This document shows, piece by piece, positions 34,935 to 46,240 of a stretch of 64,000 bases of DNA. Made by a program: the position numbers and the translations under genes. The notes beneath the pieces are model-generated. The model did not search any database. It was not told the DNA's origin and worked only from the letters and a program-made list of their open reading frames with translations. The stretch lies in the NCBI RefSeq assembly GCF_032452875.1, contig NC_083878.1, positions 53,760,878-53,824,877 on the forward strand, read 5' to 3'. Source of the stretch: Bos javanicus. Lineage: Eukaryota > Chordata > Mammalia > Artiodactyla > Bovidae. The stretch's first letter is position 1, and each line of letters begins with the position of its first letter.

Positions 34935-35599
34935 CACAGTTTCTCAAATACATGGCATGTGTTTTCAAGTCCTTGTTGATACAGTTCTCTTTGCCTGAAA
35001 TGCCTTCCCCTGCATAAGAAAAATCTTCAACTTTATTTTTTTTTGTATTGTTAAAAATAATGTTTATTAATGCAAAATCCAGACTAAGCTACCTTAAATC
35101 AGTTTTTGGAAAAAGGTGAAAGAATCGATAAACAAAATATAGAGGTATTTGAAAAAAGAAAAAAATAAGCTATTCTTATCATCTAGACATGCACTAAAAT
35201 CTTAACAGTGGCTATTGAGTTTATTCTTTTAGCCCTCTTTCTGAGTGGGTTTGTTTTTTACACAATTATGATTTAGTATATATTTTATATTTGCTTTCTT
35301 GTTACATTAGATTGGGTATTTTTCTGTGTTTTCACAAGGACTTGATAAACACGGTTTTATGATTTCATTTCCTCCATCAAGTGGCTAAACCACATTTACA
35401 GGCATCTCCAAGCACTATGTTTGTCCCATTTTACTATAAGTTATCATCTTCCCATGGAGAAACTGGCTCATGCTTCCTTGATATCCTTTAAAAGGGAAGA
35501 AACAGCATCAAACTCTCTGTGCCCTACTGTTCCTGGCTCTAACCTTTCTGTGAGGCAGGGCAGCAGGCAAGAGTCTGGATGCAGCCTTCCTCCAAGATT
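34935..35599. other. Non-coding DNA
   Basis: A T-run at 35036-35044 and AT-rich single-copy-like sequence. No gene seen. Confidence 0.5.
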
Positions 35600-36380
35600 A
35601 GCAAACTGAGTGATATTTTTCCAATTTTCTTTTTTGGGGGCATAATTTTAAATTCACAAATAAAATCAAGCACAAAGATTTTCCATAGACCCTTCCTCCA
35701 GTTTCCTTTATTTAGTAACTTACATTATCATAAAATATTTATTTACCTTATTGAAATATATTAACTAATGTAACCATTTTGTACACAAGTTTCGTTTTGT
35801 TTTTCTTGTTGCAAAATCTAACTCAGGACTCCATGTGGATTTAATTGTCTTATGTCTGTAGTCTCCCCTTATCTGTGAGAGCCCCTCAACCTTTCTTGTC
35901 TTTTTAGATATTTTTCATGCTTTCTCTTTCATATTTTCATGTCACTTTTGAAGATCAGTTAACATGTAGATTGTCCTTTAACTTGAGATCGCCTGATGTT
36001 CTCTTGTTATTTCATTGAGGTTGTGCGTTAATTACCTTGACATTATGCAAATATTCTGTTTCTGCTTAAATTTTCACCTGCTTGTTTCTGCATTCATGCA
36101 TGAATCTTGCCCAGAAAATTATTACAATGATACAATAAATGGCAATTTTCTATTTTTTTCTCATTATCTTTATTGACTTGAATTATTCTGCAAGAAATAT
36201 TTGACACATCTCTCCATCCCTGTTTATTTATTTACTTAGTCATTAGGGTAAGTATGAACTTGCAGATATTTGTTTGTGTTATTATTATTTTCAGAGTACT
36301 TCCTTACACTCTTGTATGCATGATGCCAGACTTACTTTTCTTTCCTTCACCTAAGCCCTGGAGTCAGCCAGTTTATTAAA
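35600..36380 (-). mobile_element. Ancient L1 (L1M-type) 3' region, antisense
   Basis: The order of decayed phrases fits an old mammalian L1 tail in antisense: AGACCCTTCCTCCAGTTTCC, then TGTCTGTAGTCTCCCCTTAT, then TTTGAAGATCAGTTAACATG, then CATGAATCTTGCCCAGAAAA. No reading frame survives. Confidence 0.6.
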
Positions 36381-36542
36381 GAGCTAAAGAACTTCACTGT
36401 ATTGTGTAAAGAGTGTTTTCTCCACTTGTACGAGTGGATGGACTTAGAAACTAAGATGTGCTGAGTGTGCTCATTGTTAACAAATATCACTGCTTCTGGT
36501 AACTCTCAGTGGATAGCACTGAGAAAATATAGAAGTATATAT

Positions 36543-36758
36543 GAAAGTGAAAGTGAAGTCACTCAGTCGTGTCTGACTCTTCATGACTCCATGGACTGTA
36601 GCCTACCAGGCTCCTTCCTCCATGGGATTCTCCAGGCAAGAGTACTGGAGTGGGTTGCCATTTCCTTCTTCAGGGGATCTTCCTGACCCAGGGATCAAGC
36701 CCGGGTCGCCCTCATTCCAGGCAGATGCTTTAACCTCTGAGCCACCAGGGAAGCCCAT
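36543..36758 (-). mobile_element. Bov-tA SINE, full length
   Basis: Minus-strand copy with GAAAGTGAAAGTGAAGTCAC at the tail and GAGCCACCAGGGAAGCCC at the head. AAGTATATAT occurs at 36533-36542 and 36763-36772, consistent with a target-site duplication. A (TA)n tract follows at 36766-36783. Confidence 0.95.
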
Positions 36759-36791
36759 AAGTAAGTATATATATATATATATGGTTATGGG

Positions 36792-36885
36792 CCAGGCTTC
36801 ATAGAATTGAGGCTAACCTCCCTCATGGAAGTACAAGCAGAAGTCATTGGTAGTGCTTTTCATTAGTCATGGGCCTGGGAGAAAG
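36792..36885 (+). repeat. Left arm of perfect 94-bp inverted repeat
   Basis: Runs from CCAGGCTTCATAGAATTGAG to GGGCCTGGGAGAAAG. I checked it base by base: it equals the reverse complement of 37093-37186 with no mismatch. It belongs to no repeat family I recognise. Confidence 0.97.
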
Positions 36886-37092
36886 TCTCACAGAGGATGT
36901 GTCATTGACATTGCAAATTTGATTAAGGAAGGATAGTGTAAGGCAGAAAACAAAAGGAACAAAACACTGTACCTGGGTGGTTCATTGATTTCTCACAGGG
37001 GCCAAGGTTAGGAATCCTGAAACTGTTTTATTTGCACACACAGATAAAGAATTACATATAGATGTATATATGCATAATCATGCATATGTATG

Positions 37093-37186
37093 CTTTCTCC
37101 CAGGCCCATGACTAATGAAAAGCACTACCAATGACTTCTGCTTGTACTTCCATGAGGGAGGTTAGCCTCAATTCTATGAAGCCTGG
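37093..37186 (-). repeat. Right arm of perfect 94-bp inverted repeat
   Basis: Starts CTTTCTCCCAGGCCCATGAC and ends AATTCTATGAAGCCTGG. Its outer end overlaps the first two bases of a plus-strand Bov-tA. The spacer between the arms is 207 bases (36886-37092) and ends in an AT-rich near-palindrome (TATGCATAATCATGCATA). Confidence 0.97.
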
Positions 37187-37372
37187 GCTTCCCTGGTGGC
37201 TCAGATGGTAAAGAGTCCACCTGCAATGCAGGAGACCTGGGTTCGACCCCTTGGTTTGGAAGATCTCCTGGAGAAGGGAATGGTTACCCACTCCAGTACT
37301 CTGGCCAGAAGAATTCCATGGACTCTATGGCCCATGGATTCGCAAAGAGTCAGACATGACTGAACGACTTTC
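37185..37372 (+). mobile_element. Bov-tA SINE, full length
   Basis: Plus-strand copy beginning GGGCTTCCCTGGTGGCTCAG right at the edge of the inverted repeat, with B-box GGTTCGACCCC and a GACTGAACGACTTTCAC tail. I find no target-site duplication. Confidence 0.95.
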
Positions 37373-37542
37373 ACTTTTTCATTTTGCTCATCCTAGGAAT
37401 GTAGATATAGAAAAGACATATCTCTGATCTCAAGGAATGTATTGCCTCAGACAGGTTGTTGCCTGTTTTTGCTTAGAATATTGAATCATACAGTCACAAC
37501 ATACTTCCTGATACTAGAGTTTAACAAATTTTATTTAAAGTT

Positions 37543-37760
37543 TGGGGCTACACAAGTGGCACAGTGTGTAAGAATCTGCCTGCAATGCAAGAAATATGTG
37601 TTCAATCCCTGGATTGGGAAAATCCCCTGGAAGAGGGCATAGCAACCCAATCCAGTGTTCTTGCCAGGAGAATCTCATGGACAGAGGAACCTGGCAGGGT
37701 GCAGTCCGTAGGGTCACAAAGAGCTGGACACAACTGAAGCAACTGAGCACACACACACTT
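37543..37760 (+). mobile_element. Bov-tA SINE
   Basis: Plus-strand, diverged head (GGGCTACACAAGTGGCACAG), conserved core and a GAAGCAACTGAGCACACAC tail. Confidence 0.93.
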
Positions 37761-37794
37761 TTAGAGTTCAGCAACTATCAATACTATCAATATT

Positions 37795-37992
37795 GGGCTT
37801 CCCTTGTGGCTCAGCTAGCTGGTAAAGAATCCATCTGCAATGCGGGAGACCTGAATTCAATCCCTGGGTTGGGAAGATCCCCTGGAGAAGGGAAAGGCTA
37901 CCCACTTCAGTATTCTGGCCTGGAGCATTCCATGGACTATATATAGTCCACAGGGTCTCAAAGAGTCAGACACAACTGAGTAACTTTCACAA
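37795..37992 (+). mobile_element. Bov-tA SINE with imperfect target-site duplication
   Basis: Plus-strand copy from GGGCTTCCCTTGTGGCTCAG. ACTATCAATATT precedes it and ACTATCAATGTT follows it, one difference in 12. It is the third same-strand Bov-tA within 800 bases. Confidence 0.95.
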
Positions 37993-38084
37993 CTATCAAT
38001 GTTATTTCAGTGAATGAACGAATGGATATTTCATGGAAGCAGAAAAGAAAGAGATCTGGAAAGACATGGGGGCTAGGACGCAGA

Positions 38085-38190
38085 ACTGTTTGCTGATTAG
38101 GAGCCCTGGCTTTGGAGTTGCACATACCTAGGTTTGGAATTCAACTCTGCCATGTATTGCTGGCTATGTGAATTTAAGCTACACAAGAAT
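38085..38190 (+). mobile_element. MIR SINE fragment
   Basis: Sense MIR: TGGCTTTGGAGTTGCACA, then TTCAACTCTGCCATGTATTG and TGGCTATGTGAATTTAAG. The head and tail are lost. Confidence 0.82.
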
Positions 38191-39364
38191 ATTAGATATA
38201 AAGAATTATAGGCAGAGGCTGACACTGACAGGACTAAATAAATACAGTCAAATTGTAAAATGATTTTTTGAAAACTAGGAAAATGTTGGTACTAGTGAAA
38301 AATCTCACTGATATAAGACAGATTAAGATATTTCCATCATTCAAAGATTGCAACACAATGCTAAAAAAATAAACTTAGATTCCTGCATACGGGCATTTAG
38401 GTTTTTTTTTGGGGGGGGGCATTTAGTTTTAATTCATTTGACATTATTACATTTTGGTGTTAATTTTGGGATTTTTTTTTTCCTTAAAGGAATGAACTCG
38501 ACTTTTTAAAATCCCCTCTTCCACCTCAGCCAACCACCAAACTCAACAGGATTTTAGTCTCTTGCTTACCATGGCTGATACGAAAATTGCATCTGTGAAG
38601 TGGCAAAGAGTAGGGCCCCTTCAAAAGCGCAAATCATTGTACAACCTTTCATTTGTATTCTTTTCCCTTTTCTTTTCCTTTTGGGCATAAACTTTCAATC
38701 CTTTTCTATATAGATTAGAGTGCCGCTGGTTCAGCTTCAGATGCTTTCAACTTTTAATTATTCATTTGAATATACATCAATAAAATGTTTCTTAAGGTGT
38801 TCTGTTGAACATTAAGATGACTGACAACCCTAGATCAGATGATATTATTTACTTTTCCCCAAATGAATATGACAGTTGCTGAGGATGCGCTTTGCTGAAA
38901 TAAAGACTGTAGGTCATTTTCTCAATATGGATCCACTTACACAACTCTATGTTTTCCCCATCACTTCTTATTGTGTCATAAACCTTGACTTGCTAGAGAC
39001 AATCAGAAAGGCAAGAGGACATAGATTCTTCATTAGTGTCTGTTTCAAAGCAAGAAATGTGATAAGGAGATAATTGAAGCACATGTCTTGTACTGCCTTA
39101 CAAAATCAATCAACTTTCTCACCATGACACAAGAACCAGCTCTGAATCCATTTTATTTAAAGTAAACTTTAAGGATTTATCATGAGATTATAATTTATAA
39201 TCCTTGACTTTTATCATTATATAGTATCCTGCATAATTCAAGGAGAAATAGTTACAGACAGGCTATATACAAAAGTGTGGACAAGTATAAAAGGACCCCT
39301 TAGTATAGTACAGAGACTTAAGGTTAACAGTATCAATGTTCTTATCAAGCTTAACCCAAAATGA
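38191..39364. other. Low-repeat unique DNA
   Basis: About 1.2 kb almost without repeats apart from a T/G homopolymer pair at 38403-38419. The sequence at 38480-39100 has balanced composition and an ATG-initiated frame of 65 codons (38876-39073) with no domain. A conserved regulatory element is possible but not demonstrated. Confidence 0.45.
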
Positions 39365-39545
39365 TCAAGATAGTGTGTCTCAAAGTACAAATCAGGAACC
39401 AGAGGCATTAGCATTACTTGGAATCTGTTAGACATGAAAATACTCAGCCTCCATCCCTGAACCTAAAACTCTGAGTCCAGTCTCCACCAATCCCTACTTT
39501 AATAGGTGATTCTGATACATGCCAGTATTTGAGAAACAGTGGGCT
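39365..39545 (+). mobile_element. MER5A-like DNA transposon (hAT-Charlie MITE)
   Basis: Non-autonomous hAT family relic: TCTCAAAGTACAAATCAGGA, GCATTAGCATTACTTGGAAT, the AAACTCTGAGTCCAGTC block, GTGATTCTGATACATGCCAG and the closing TTTGAGAAACAGTG. Confidence 0.85.
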
Positions 39546-40208
39546 AGGAGAAACAGAGACACCTGGTGCTCAGAAAAGGAGAGAATCACATTGAACAACT
39601 TGAGAGGAGCACTAATATTCAACTGAGGAAGATAGCCCAAATTAGGCTGAATGTAAGTACAGATTTGCCTGGGCCAGGTAAGATTTAAAACCTTTTGTAC
39701 AAGTGTAACCATTAGTAGCACTTCTTTCACTCTCAGATATGTCCTCATTTGGAAGAAAAATTGTGCAGTTATCCCAAGCTAAGTTGTGTTTCAAGAAAGC
39801 TGGGGAAATAAAGACTTTCTGTCCTCCTACCCTCTCATCTTTCAGCATGATCTTCAGTGCCCAAACCCTTTGGAAGCCTCAGTGGCATATGAACTCTGTG
39901 GCTGCAATTCACAGGTCAATTTGAAAAGACATAAAGCATATTAGAGAATGGTGAAAAATGGAATAGCAAATGGAAGCTGTTGGTCACACCTGGTATTTGG
40001 TTTTCCTTTACTGATTTCAGAGAAAACAAATAATATATTCATTTATTTATTACTTAATGTTTTAATTTGTTCTCCTATTGAGACCTTGATAGATATGCTT
40101 CCTTTTCCACAGATAGCAAATTATTCATGTCTGAAGTTTCCACTGAGTTCCTTTGGTCCTTTCACTTATGAAATTGAGAAATTGAGTCAGGATCAAGATA
40201 ACAAAGTG
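39546..40208. other. Unique non-coding DNA
   Basis: No named repeat. Overlapping short frames on both strands (39642-39848 minus, 39739-39924 plus) have no domain, and I do not call them genes. Confidence 0.5.
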
Positions 40209-40510
40209 TTGGATTTCCCTGTGGTCCAGTGGTTAAAAATTCACCCACCAATGCAGAAGACTCAGGTTGGATCCCTGGTCTGGGAAGATTCCACATGCTT
40301 ATGGTCAACTGAGCCTGTGTACCAGTTACTGAGCCCATGTGCCACAACTACTGAAGCCTACATACCCTAGAGCCTGTGCTCTGCAACAGTAGGCCACATC
40401 AATGAGAAGCCTGCACACTTCAACTAGACAGCAGCCCTTCCTCAGTGCAATTAGAGAAAGCCTACCCAGAGCAGCAAAGACCCAGCATAGCCAAAAAATA
40501 AACAAATGAA
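40209..40510 (+). mobile_element. CHR-2-type SINE
   Basis: Sense cetartiodactyl SINE: head GGATTTCCCTGTGGTCCAGT, GGTTGGATCCCTGGTCTGGG around the B box, CCACAACTACTGAAGCC body and a CCAAAAAATAAACAAATGAA A-rich end. Near full length, moderately diverged. Confidence 0.92.
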
Positions 40511-41293
40511 ATTAAAAGAAGATACATAGTCTCCCAAAATGTACTTCTTTTGCACTAAATGTGTCCCATTTTAACTCTGATCTAAAAACCTAGGTAGGAA
40601 ATTTCATATTATTTTATGAAAGGAGGCATGAGATCATAATCTCTGTACTAGAAATGCCTAATTCTTTTCGTGGAGTTGAGTTAGTAACCGAAATGTTTTT
40701 TGATTTAAGTTTTTTTAAGATGATTGAGATACATTTGTTCCTTTAAATGTAGACTTGATATCAGATATAGCTTCTTTCTCCCTCAGAAATGCAGGTGAAC
40801 TTGGCCCAAGCTCCATTTTCTAACATTATATCAATCCAGATTATTGCCCACATTTTTCTGTATATCCCCATGATTTGCTCTCTCATCTTATTTACCTCAT
40901 ACATTTTGTGTTTATGCTCAGTTCAACTGATAATAAACTTAGGTGCAGAACTCTGCTTCTTCAATTTTTTACTTACTATTGTAACAGTAAACTTTTACTC
41001 AATACTGAGAAGCTAGTACATCACATATTCTTTTTCCCATAATGTGTAGCCTTGTCACAGTACATTCTGTTTTATTTTATAGGACACAGCACTATCTAAA
41101 ATGATATTGTTAATTTTCCCAATTATTTTTCAGTATTTCTTACCAAATACAAATTCGTATGCCTAACAGAGAGGCCAAACAATATTTAAATGTCTGATTT
41201 TAGAGCACAGAAAGGTTTATTGCAGGGCTATGCAAGGAAAATGGGTAGTTTATACCCCCAACCCCCTAAAAAATCTGAAGGATTTTAGCAAGA
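40511..41293. other. Unique AT-rich DNA, no gene
   Basis: No repeat I can name. A 75-codon frame (40789-41016) is hydrophobic by composition but lacks any recognisable family feature. Confidence 0.5.
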
Positions 41294-41795
41294 CTTTTTT
41301 TTATTTTAAAAAATTATATTTAAATGGAGGATAATTGATTTACAATGTTGTGTTGGTTTCTGCCCTACATCAACATGAATCAGCCAAAGGTATACACATG
41401 TCCCCTCCCTCTTGAACCTCCCTCCCACCTCCCACTCCATCCCACCCGGGTTGTTACTGAGCATCAGACTGAGATCCCTGCACTATACAGCAACTTCCCA
41501 TTCACTATCGGTTTTACACATGGTATTGTCTATATTTCAATGGCACCCTCTCAGTTTGTCCCACCTTTTCCTTTGCCCTTCTGTGTACATAAGTCTGTTC
41601 TCTATCCTTGCCCTGAAAATAGGTTCATCAATACCCTTTTTCTAGATTCCATATATATGCATTAATATATACAATATATTTTTTTTTCTTTTTCTGATTC
41701 ACTTCACTCTGTATATCAGGGTCTAGGTTCATCCACCTCACTACAACTGACTCAAATTCATTCCTTTTTTCACGAGTGAGTAATATCTCATTGTA

Positions 41796-42421
41796 GAGTA
41801 GAAACAGTGTCAGACTTTATTTTTTTGGGCTCCAAAATCACAGCAGATTGGGATTTCAGCCATGAAATTAAAAGACACTTACTCCTTGGAAGGAAAGTTA
41901 TGACCAACCTTGACAGCATATTCAAAAACAGAGACATTACTTTGCCAACAAAGGTCCATCGAGTCAAGGCTATGGTTTTTCAGTAGTCATGTATGGATGT
42001 GAGAGTTGGACTGTGAAGAAAGCTGAGTGCCAAAGAATTGATGCTTTTGAACTGTGGTGTTGGAGAAGACTCTTGAGAGTCCCTTGGACTGCAAGGAGAT
42101 CCAACCAGTCCATTCTGAAGGACATCAGTCCTGGGTGTTCTTTGGAAGGAATGATGCTAAAGTTGAAACTCCAGTACTTTGGCCACCTCATGCGAAGAGT
42201 TGACTCATTGGAAAAGACTCTGATGCTGGGAGGGATTGGGGGCAGGAGAAGAAGGGGACAACAGAGGATGAGGTGGCTGGATGGCATCACCGACTCGATG
42301 GACATGAGTTTGAGTGAACTCCAGGAGTTGGTGATGAACAGGGAGGCCTGGTGTGCTGCAATTCATGGGTCGCAAAGAGTTGGACATGACTGAGTGACTG
42401 AACTGAACTGAACTGAACTGA
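41796..42421 (+). mobile_element. BovB LINE 3' fragment, plus strand, (TGAAC)n tail
   Basis: One of the few plus-strand BovB copies. It ends in a run of CTGAA pentamers (42397-42420). The L1 on either side reads through the joint, so the insertion point is clear. 5'-truncated inside the RT C-terminal region. Confidence 0.96.
41989..42393 (+). pseudogene. BovB ORF C-terminus (134 codons open)
   Basis: An open frame from MYGCESWTVKKAE through RRSNQSILKDISPG to RRGQQRMRWLDGITDSMD, reaching close to the natural end of the BovB ORF. It lacks the RT active site and the endonuclease. The frame is shifted relative to the upstream part (41800-41985). Transposon-derived, not a host gene. Confidence 0.88.
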
Positions 42422-42590
42422 TACATGTAATACAACTTCTTTATCCATTTATCTGTCAATAGACATCTAGGTTGCTTGCAGGTCTTAGCTATTTTTAAAT
42501 AGTTCTCCAATGGACACTGGGATACATGTGTCTTTTTCAGTTGTGGTTTTCTCAAGGTATATACCCAGTAGTGAGATTGCAGCAAGACAT

Positions 42591-42924
42591 TTTTAAAGGC
42601 AAACTGAGGGAGGAGAGTATTTGGTTATTGGAAACTTCTTGGGTGTAGGGTTCTTTTGTTTTTGAAACTGTCCACATAGGTCAGGTAACAATGATCCTAT
42701 AAATCTCTAAAAAGAAAATAGTATTCACTCTTTTTCATCTTTTTATTTCCATATGAAGTAAAAAGTGTTATACCCTTAAAGATCAGAACCTTGAGAATGG
42801 GCTTTCCTATGTATTTCAAGCTATGGGTATCATTCTTAATGCAAAGCAAAAGCAATAGAATATAAAGGTTAAAGTGGAAAAAAGAGACCCAATATGGAGT
42901 CAGATTTTCCCTTTTCCATTACAT
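42591..42924. other. Non-coding DNA
   Basis: No feature recognised. Confidence 0.5.
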
Positions 42925-43040
42925 AGTTTCATCACTGAATTATAAGCAAGGAGAGCAGTCTTATTCTATTTTATTACTGTAGACCTTGTACCAGGCACAT
43001 AGTAAATATGCAATAAATGTTAACATGTTGAGTAGCCAAC
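42925..43040 (+). mobile_element. L2 3' terminus
   Basis: TACCAGGCACATAGTAAATA, then GCAATAAATGTTAACATG, is the end of an L2 in sense orientation. Short relic. Confidence 0.7.
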
Positions 43041-43136
43041 TGAATAAGTGGATGGGTAAATTCATAATTGAATAATAGTACATGTTTTCACTTCTACTCT
43101 TTCCCTCACTTATCTTCCCAACACTTTTCTAAACTC

Positions 43137-43245
43137 CTACCCACTCCAGAATTCTTGCCTGGAGAATTCTATAGACAGAGGAGCCTGGCAGGCTACAGTC
43201 CATGGGGTCACAAAGAGTCGGACATGACTGAGCAACTTTCACTCA
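43137..43245 (+). mobile_element. Bov-tA 3' half
   Basis: Plus-strand core and tail only, starting ACCCACTCCAGAATTCTTGC and ending GAGCAACTTTCAC. 5'-truncated. Confidence 0.9.
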
Positions 43246-43370
43246 CTCTTCTCCCTACATCTCATCTTTGCTCTTCTCCTCTTTCCTGTCACCTCTTTCT
43301 ACTTTTTTTCCTTTTCCTCTTTGTTTTCTTCCTCCAAAGAAATGTCTTTTATTTCAGGTATCCTTAGAAT

Positions 43371-43590
43371 GGGCTTCCCAGGTGGCACTAGTTGTAAAGA
43401 ACCTGCCTACCAATGCAGGAGACTTAAGAGATGTGGATTAAATCCCTGGATGGGGAAGATTCCCTGGAGGATGGCATGGCAACCCACTCCAGTATTTTTG
43501 CCTGGAGAAACCCCATAAACAGAGTATCCTGATGGGCTACAGTCCATAGGGTCACACAGAGTTTAACAGGACTGAAGCGACTTAGCACAG
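43371..43590 (+). mobile_element. Bov-tA SINE, full length
   Basis: Plus-strand copy from GGGCTTCCCAGGTGGCACTA to GAAGCGACTTAGCACAGC. Moderately diverged, with the B box altered to GGATTAAATCCC. Confidence 0.95.
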
Positions 43591-43791
43591 CAAATCATAG
43601 CACATTCTTAGAATACTCACCACCACAAAAGGCACTTATACAATTTTTCTACTCTGTCTTCTTAAAAGAAAGTCATGGGTTCCTCTAAATAAAATTTTCA
43701 TAAAGACAATTTTCTCTATCACTTGTGCAGCAAATATTTGTTAAGCTCTATTTCAGTGCTATACTAGATAAGGAGCTACCAGGAGGAACAT

Positions 43792-44006
43792 GTTTAGTTG
43801 CTGAGTTGTGTCCAATGTCTGTGACCCTTTGGACTATAGCCCTCCAGGCTACTCTGTCCATGGGATTTTTCAGGCAAGGATACTGGAGTGGGTTGCCATT
43901 TCCTTCTCCAGGAGGGTATTCCCAATCCATGGGTTGAACCAGCATCTCCTGTGTCTCTTACATTGCAAGACGATTCTTTACCCACTGAGCCATCAGGGAA
44001 GACCCA
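43792..44006 (-). mobile_element. Bov-tA SINE with 11-bp target-site duplication
   Basis: Minus-strand copy bracketed by AGGAGGAACAT (43781-43791) and AGGAGGAGCAT (44007-44017), one difference. Head ends GAGCCATCAGGGAAGACCC. Confidence 0.94.
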
Positions 44007-44017
44007 AGGAGGAGCAT

Positions 44018-44563
44018 AGCAGACATAATTATTCATGTGGGGTCTTAACATGGTGGAAAAGAGAGATACTAATTTGATTATAAAGTATTCATTTGGATCA
44101 TTATTACAAACTGAGATTAATGCTATGAAGGAACTGATAAGGAACCATGAAAACATATTACCGTGGAAACATACAGTCTGGAGATTCAAAGAGGGCTCTC
44201 TTCACAGTAAACCTGAATGGAGAAATGAAGCAATAGAAGTTTATTAAGCAAACGGGGTGAAAGTATGCTTAAATTAAAAGGAACAGATGTATAAAGGCCC
44301 TGGTATAGGAGGGAATGTGGCAATTATAAACATTAAAGGACTGTTAATGACTGGAGTATTATGAGCAAGAGAGATGGACAAAAGCATGGTTCTGCAAAAT
44401 ATTGAGATCAAACTACATATTTTAATCTTATCATTAAAATGATACAAGCGTCTAAGCATGGACTTTTTAAAGTAAGGTATTCCTTCATCTGCAACCAAGT
44501 GTGGGAAACCGACTGGAAGGGATTGTAAATAGGTGCATAAAGATCAGTTAAGATCAGGAATTC
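44018..44563. other. Non-coding DNA
   Basis: Nothing recognised. Frames of about 70 codons on both strands have no domain. Confidence 0.5.
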
Positions 44564-44692
44564 TCCAGGCCAGAATACTGGAGTGGGTAGCCTTTCCCTT
44601 CTCCAGGGTATCTTCCCAATCTAGGGATCAAACCCAGGTTTCCTGCATTGTAGGCAGATTCTTTACAAGCTGAACCACAAGGGAAGCCCATG
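44564..44692 (-). mobile_element. Bov-tA SINE, BovB-derived tail missing
   Basis: Minus strand: core from GAATTCTCCAGGCCAGAATA to head CACAAGGGAAGCCC. The 3' part is absent, so this copy did not arise by simple 5' truncation; deletion is likely. Confidence 0.9.
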
Positions 44693-44867
44693 AATATAAA
44701 ATAGATAATGAATAAAGACCTACTGTACAGCACTGGAAACTCTATTCAATATTCTGTAATGGCCTATATGCAAAAAAAAAAATCTAAAAAAGAGTGGATG
44801 TATGTATATGTATAACTGATTCACTTTGCTATCTAGTAGAAAGTGACATAAAATTGTAAATCAGCTC
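44693..44867 (+). mobile_element. L1 3' UTR fragment, sense
   Basis: GACCTACTGTACAGCACTGG, then TTCTGTAATGGCCTATATGC, then AACTGATTCACTTTGCTATC: sense L1 3' end with an 11-A run. Confidence 0.85.
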
Positions 44868-44878
44868 TACTCCATAAA

Positions 44879-44996
44879 TTTTTTTTTGTAAATTATTTAT
44901 TTTATTTATTTTTTAAATAATTTTATTTTATTTTTAAACTTTACAATATAGTATTGGTTTTGCCAAACATCGAAATGAATCAGCCACACACATGTA
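44879..44996 (-). mobile_element. 118-bp L1 3'-end insertion with 11-bp target-site duplication
   Basis: A very short antisense L1 tail (T-run start; TTACAATATAGTATTGGTTT; ends ACACATG). It is bracketed by TACTCCATAAA at 44868-44878 and 44997-45007. An extreme 5' truncation inside an older L1 tail. Confidence 0.88.
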
Positions 44997-45981
44997 TACT
45001 CCATAAAATTTTAAAGAAAAAATAAAGATTCAAGATCTTTGGGAAAAAAGAAAAAAAATACATGTGTATGAAGTTCTGTGTCTCCTGATGCGCATGTAGG
45101 AGGATTTTGTTAAGTTTTACAACTTGAAACAGAATTGCTGGCCATAGAGTATATACATCCTCAATACTGGTAAATGTTACCAATTTGTTCCCTGGAAAAT
45201 GTCATACAATTTACACTTCAGCAGTGTCTAAGGGTACATGGTGCTTTAAATTTTCCCCTTTACTTGCAACTGACACATTTTAAAAACCCAAAAACCTATA
45301 ACTCTAGTGAGAAGGAAACTAAATTCTGTGTAATAATAATTTTATTTCCCTGAATAATTGGATTATTTTACATTTCCATGATTACTATTGAAGTTCTGAA
45401 TCTTGACAAGTGTTTATTGGTTTATTATATTTCTTCTATGAATTATTTATTTTCTATTGGATTGTGTATTTCTTTTGATCTGTAGACAATATTTTCTGAT
45501 TGGTATCTTTCTCATCTTTGTAATATTTTGTCTCCATTCTGATTTGTCTTCTTATGTTTATTTATCATTTCATTGGTGATCTTTTTTCACTGTTAAATTC
45601 AATTAATTTTACTTTATATTAAGTGTTTTTGCCTCTTTTTTGAGAAATCCATCTTTATCTCAAATAAATTGGCATATACTTTTCTATTTAAAGTTTGTTT
45701 TTCTGTATATTATTTAATTCACTTGGATTTTTTCATTGTATGGTGAATATGACTTAATCTAATTTATTTTCATATGGAAAACAATTGTGCTAGCACTGTT
45801 ACTTGAACATCTTTCTTTAATCTCATTTGCTAGTTCATTTTCACATTGTTTTCAGGCATCCAAAATAATGTGTCTGGACTTGATTTCATTATAGTAACTT
45901 TGGTCTATCATTTTCCTTTACTATATTATTTTAATTTCTATCATTTACTAATATAAATTTTGACTTCTAGCAAGTGGGACA

Positions 45982-46209
45982 TGGGGCTTCCCAGGTGGCA
46001 CTAGCAGTAAAGAACCTGCCAGCTAATGCAGAGACATAAGAGAGGTGGATTCGATCCCCAGGTTGGGAAGATCCCCTGGAAAAGGGCATGGCAACCCATT
46101 CTAGTAGTTTTGTCTTGAGGATCACCATGGACAAAGGAGCCTGGCAGGCTACAGTCCATGTGGTCACAAAGAGCTGGATGACTAAACTGAGTGACTAAAC
46201 ACAGCACTG

Positions 46210-46240
<31 letters not shown>

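Larger units (their letters stand above)
41294..42590 (-). mobile_element. L1 3' portion, antisense, split by BovB
   Basis: L1 3' UTR starts at a T-run (41296-41302) and runs antisense to 41795. It resumes at 42422 (TTCTTTATCCATTTATCTGT; ATATACCCAGTAGTGAGATT) and ends near 42590 inside ORF2. The interruption is a plus-strand BovB. Confidence 0.92.
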
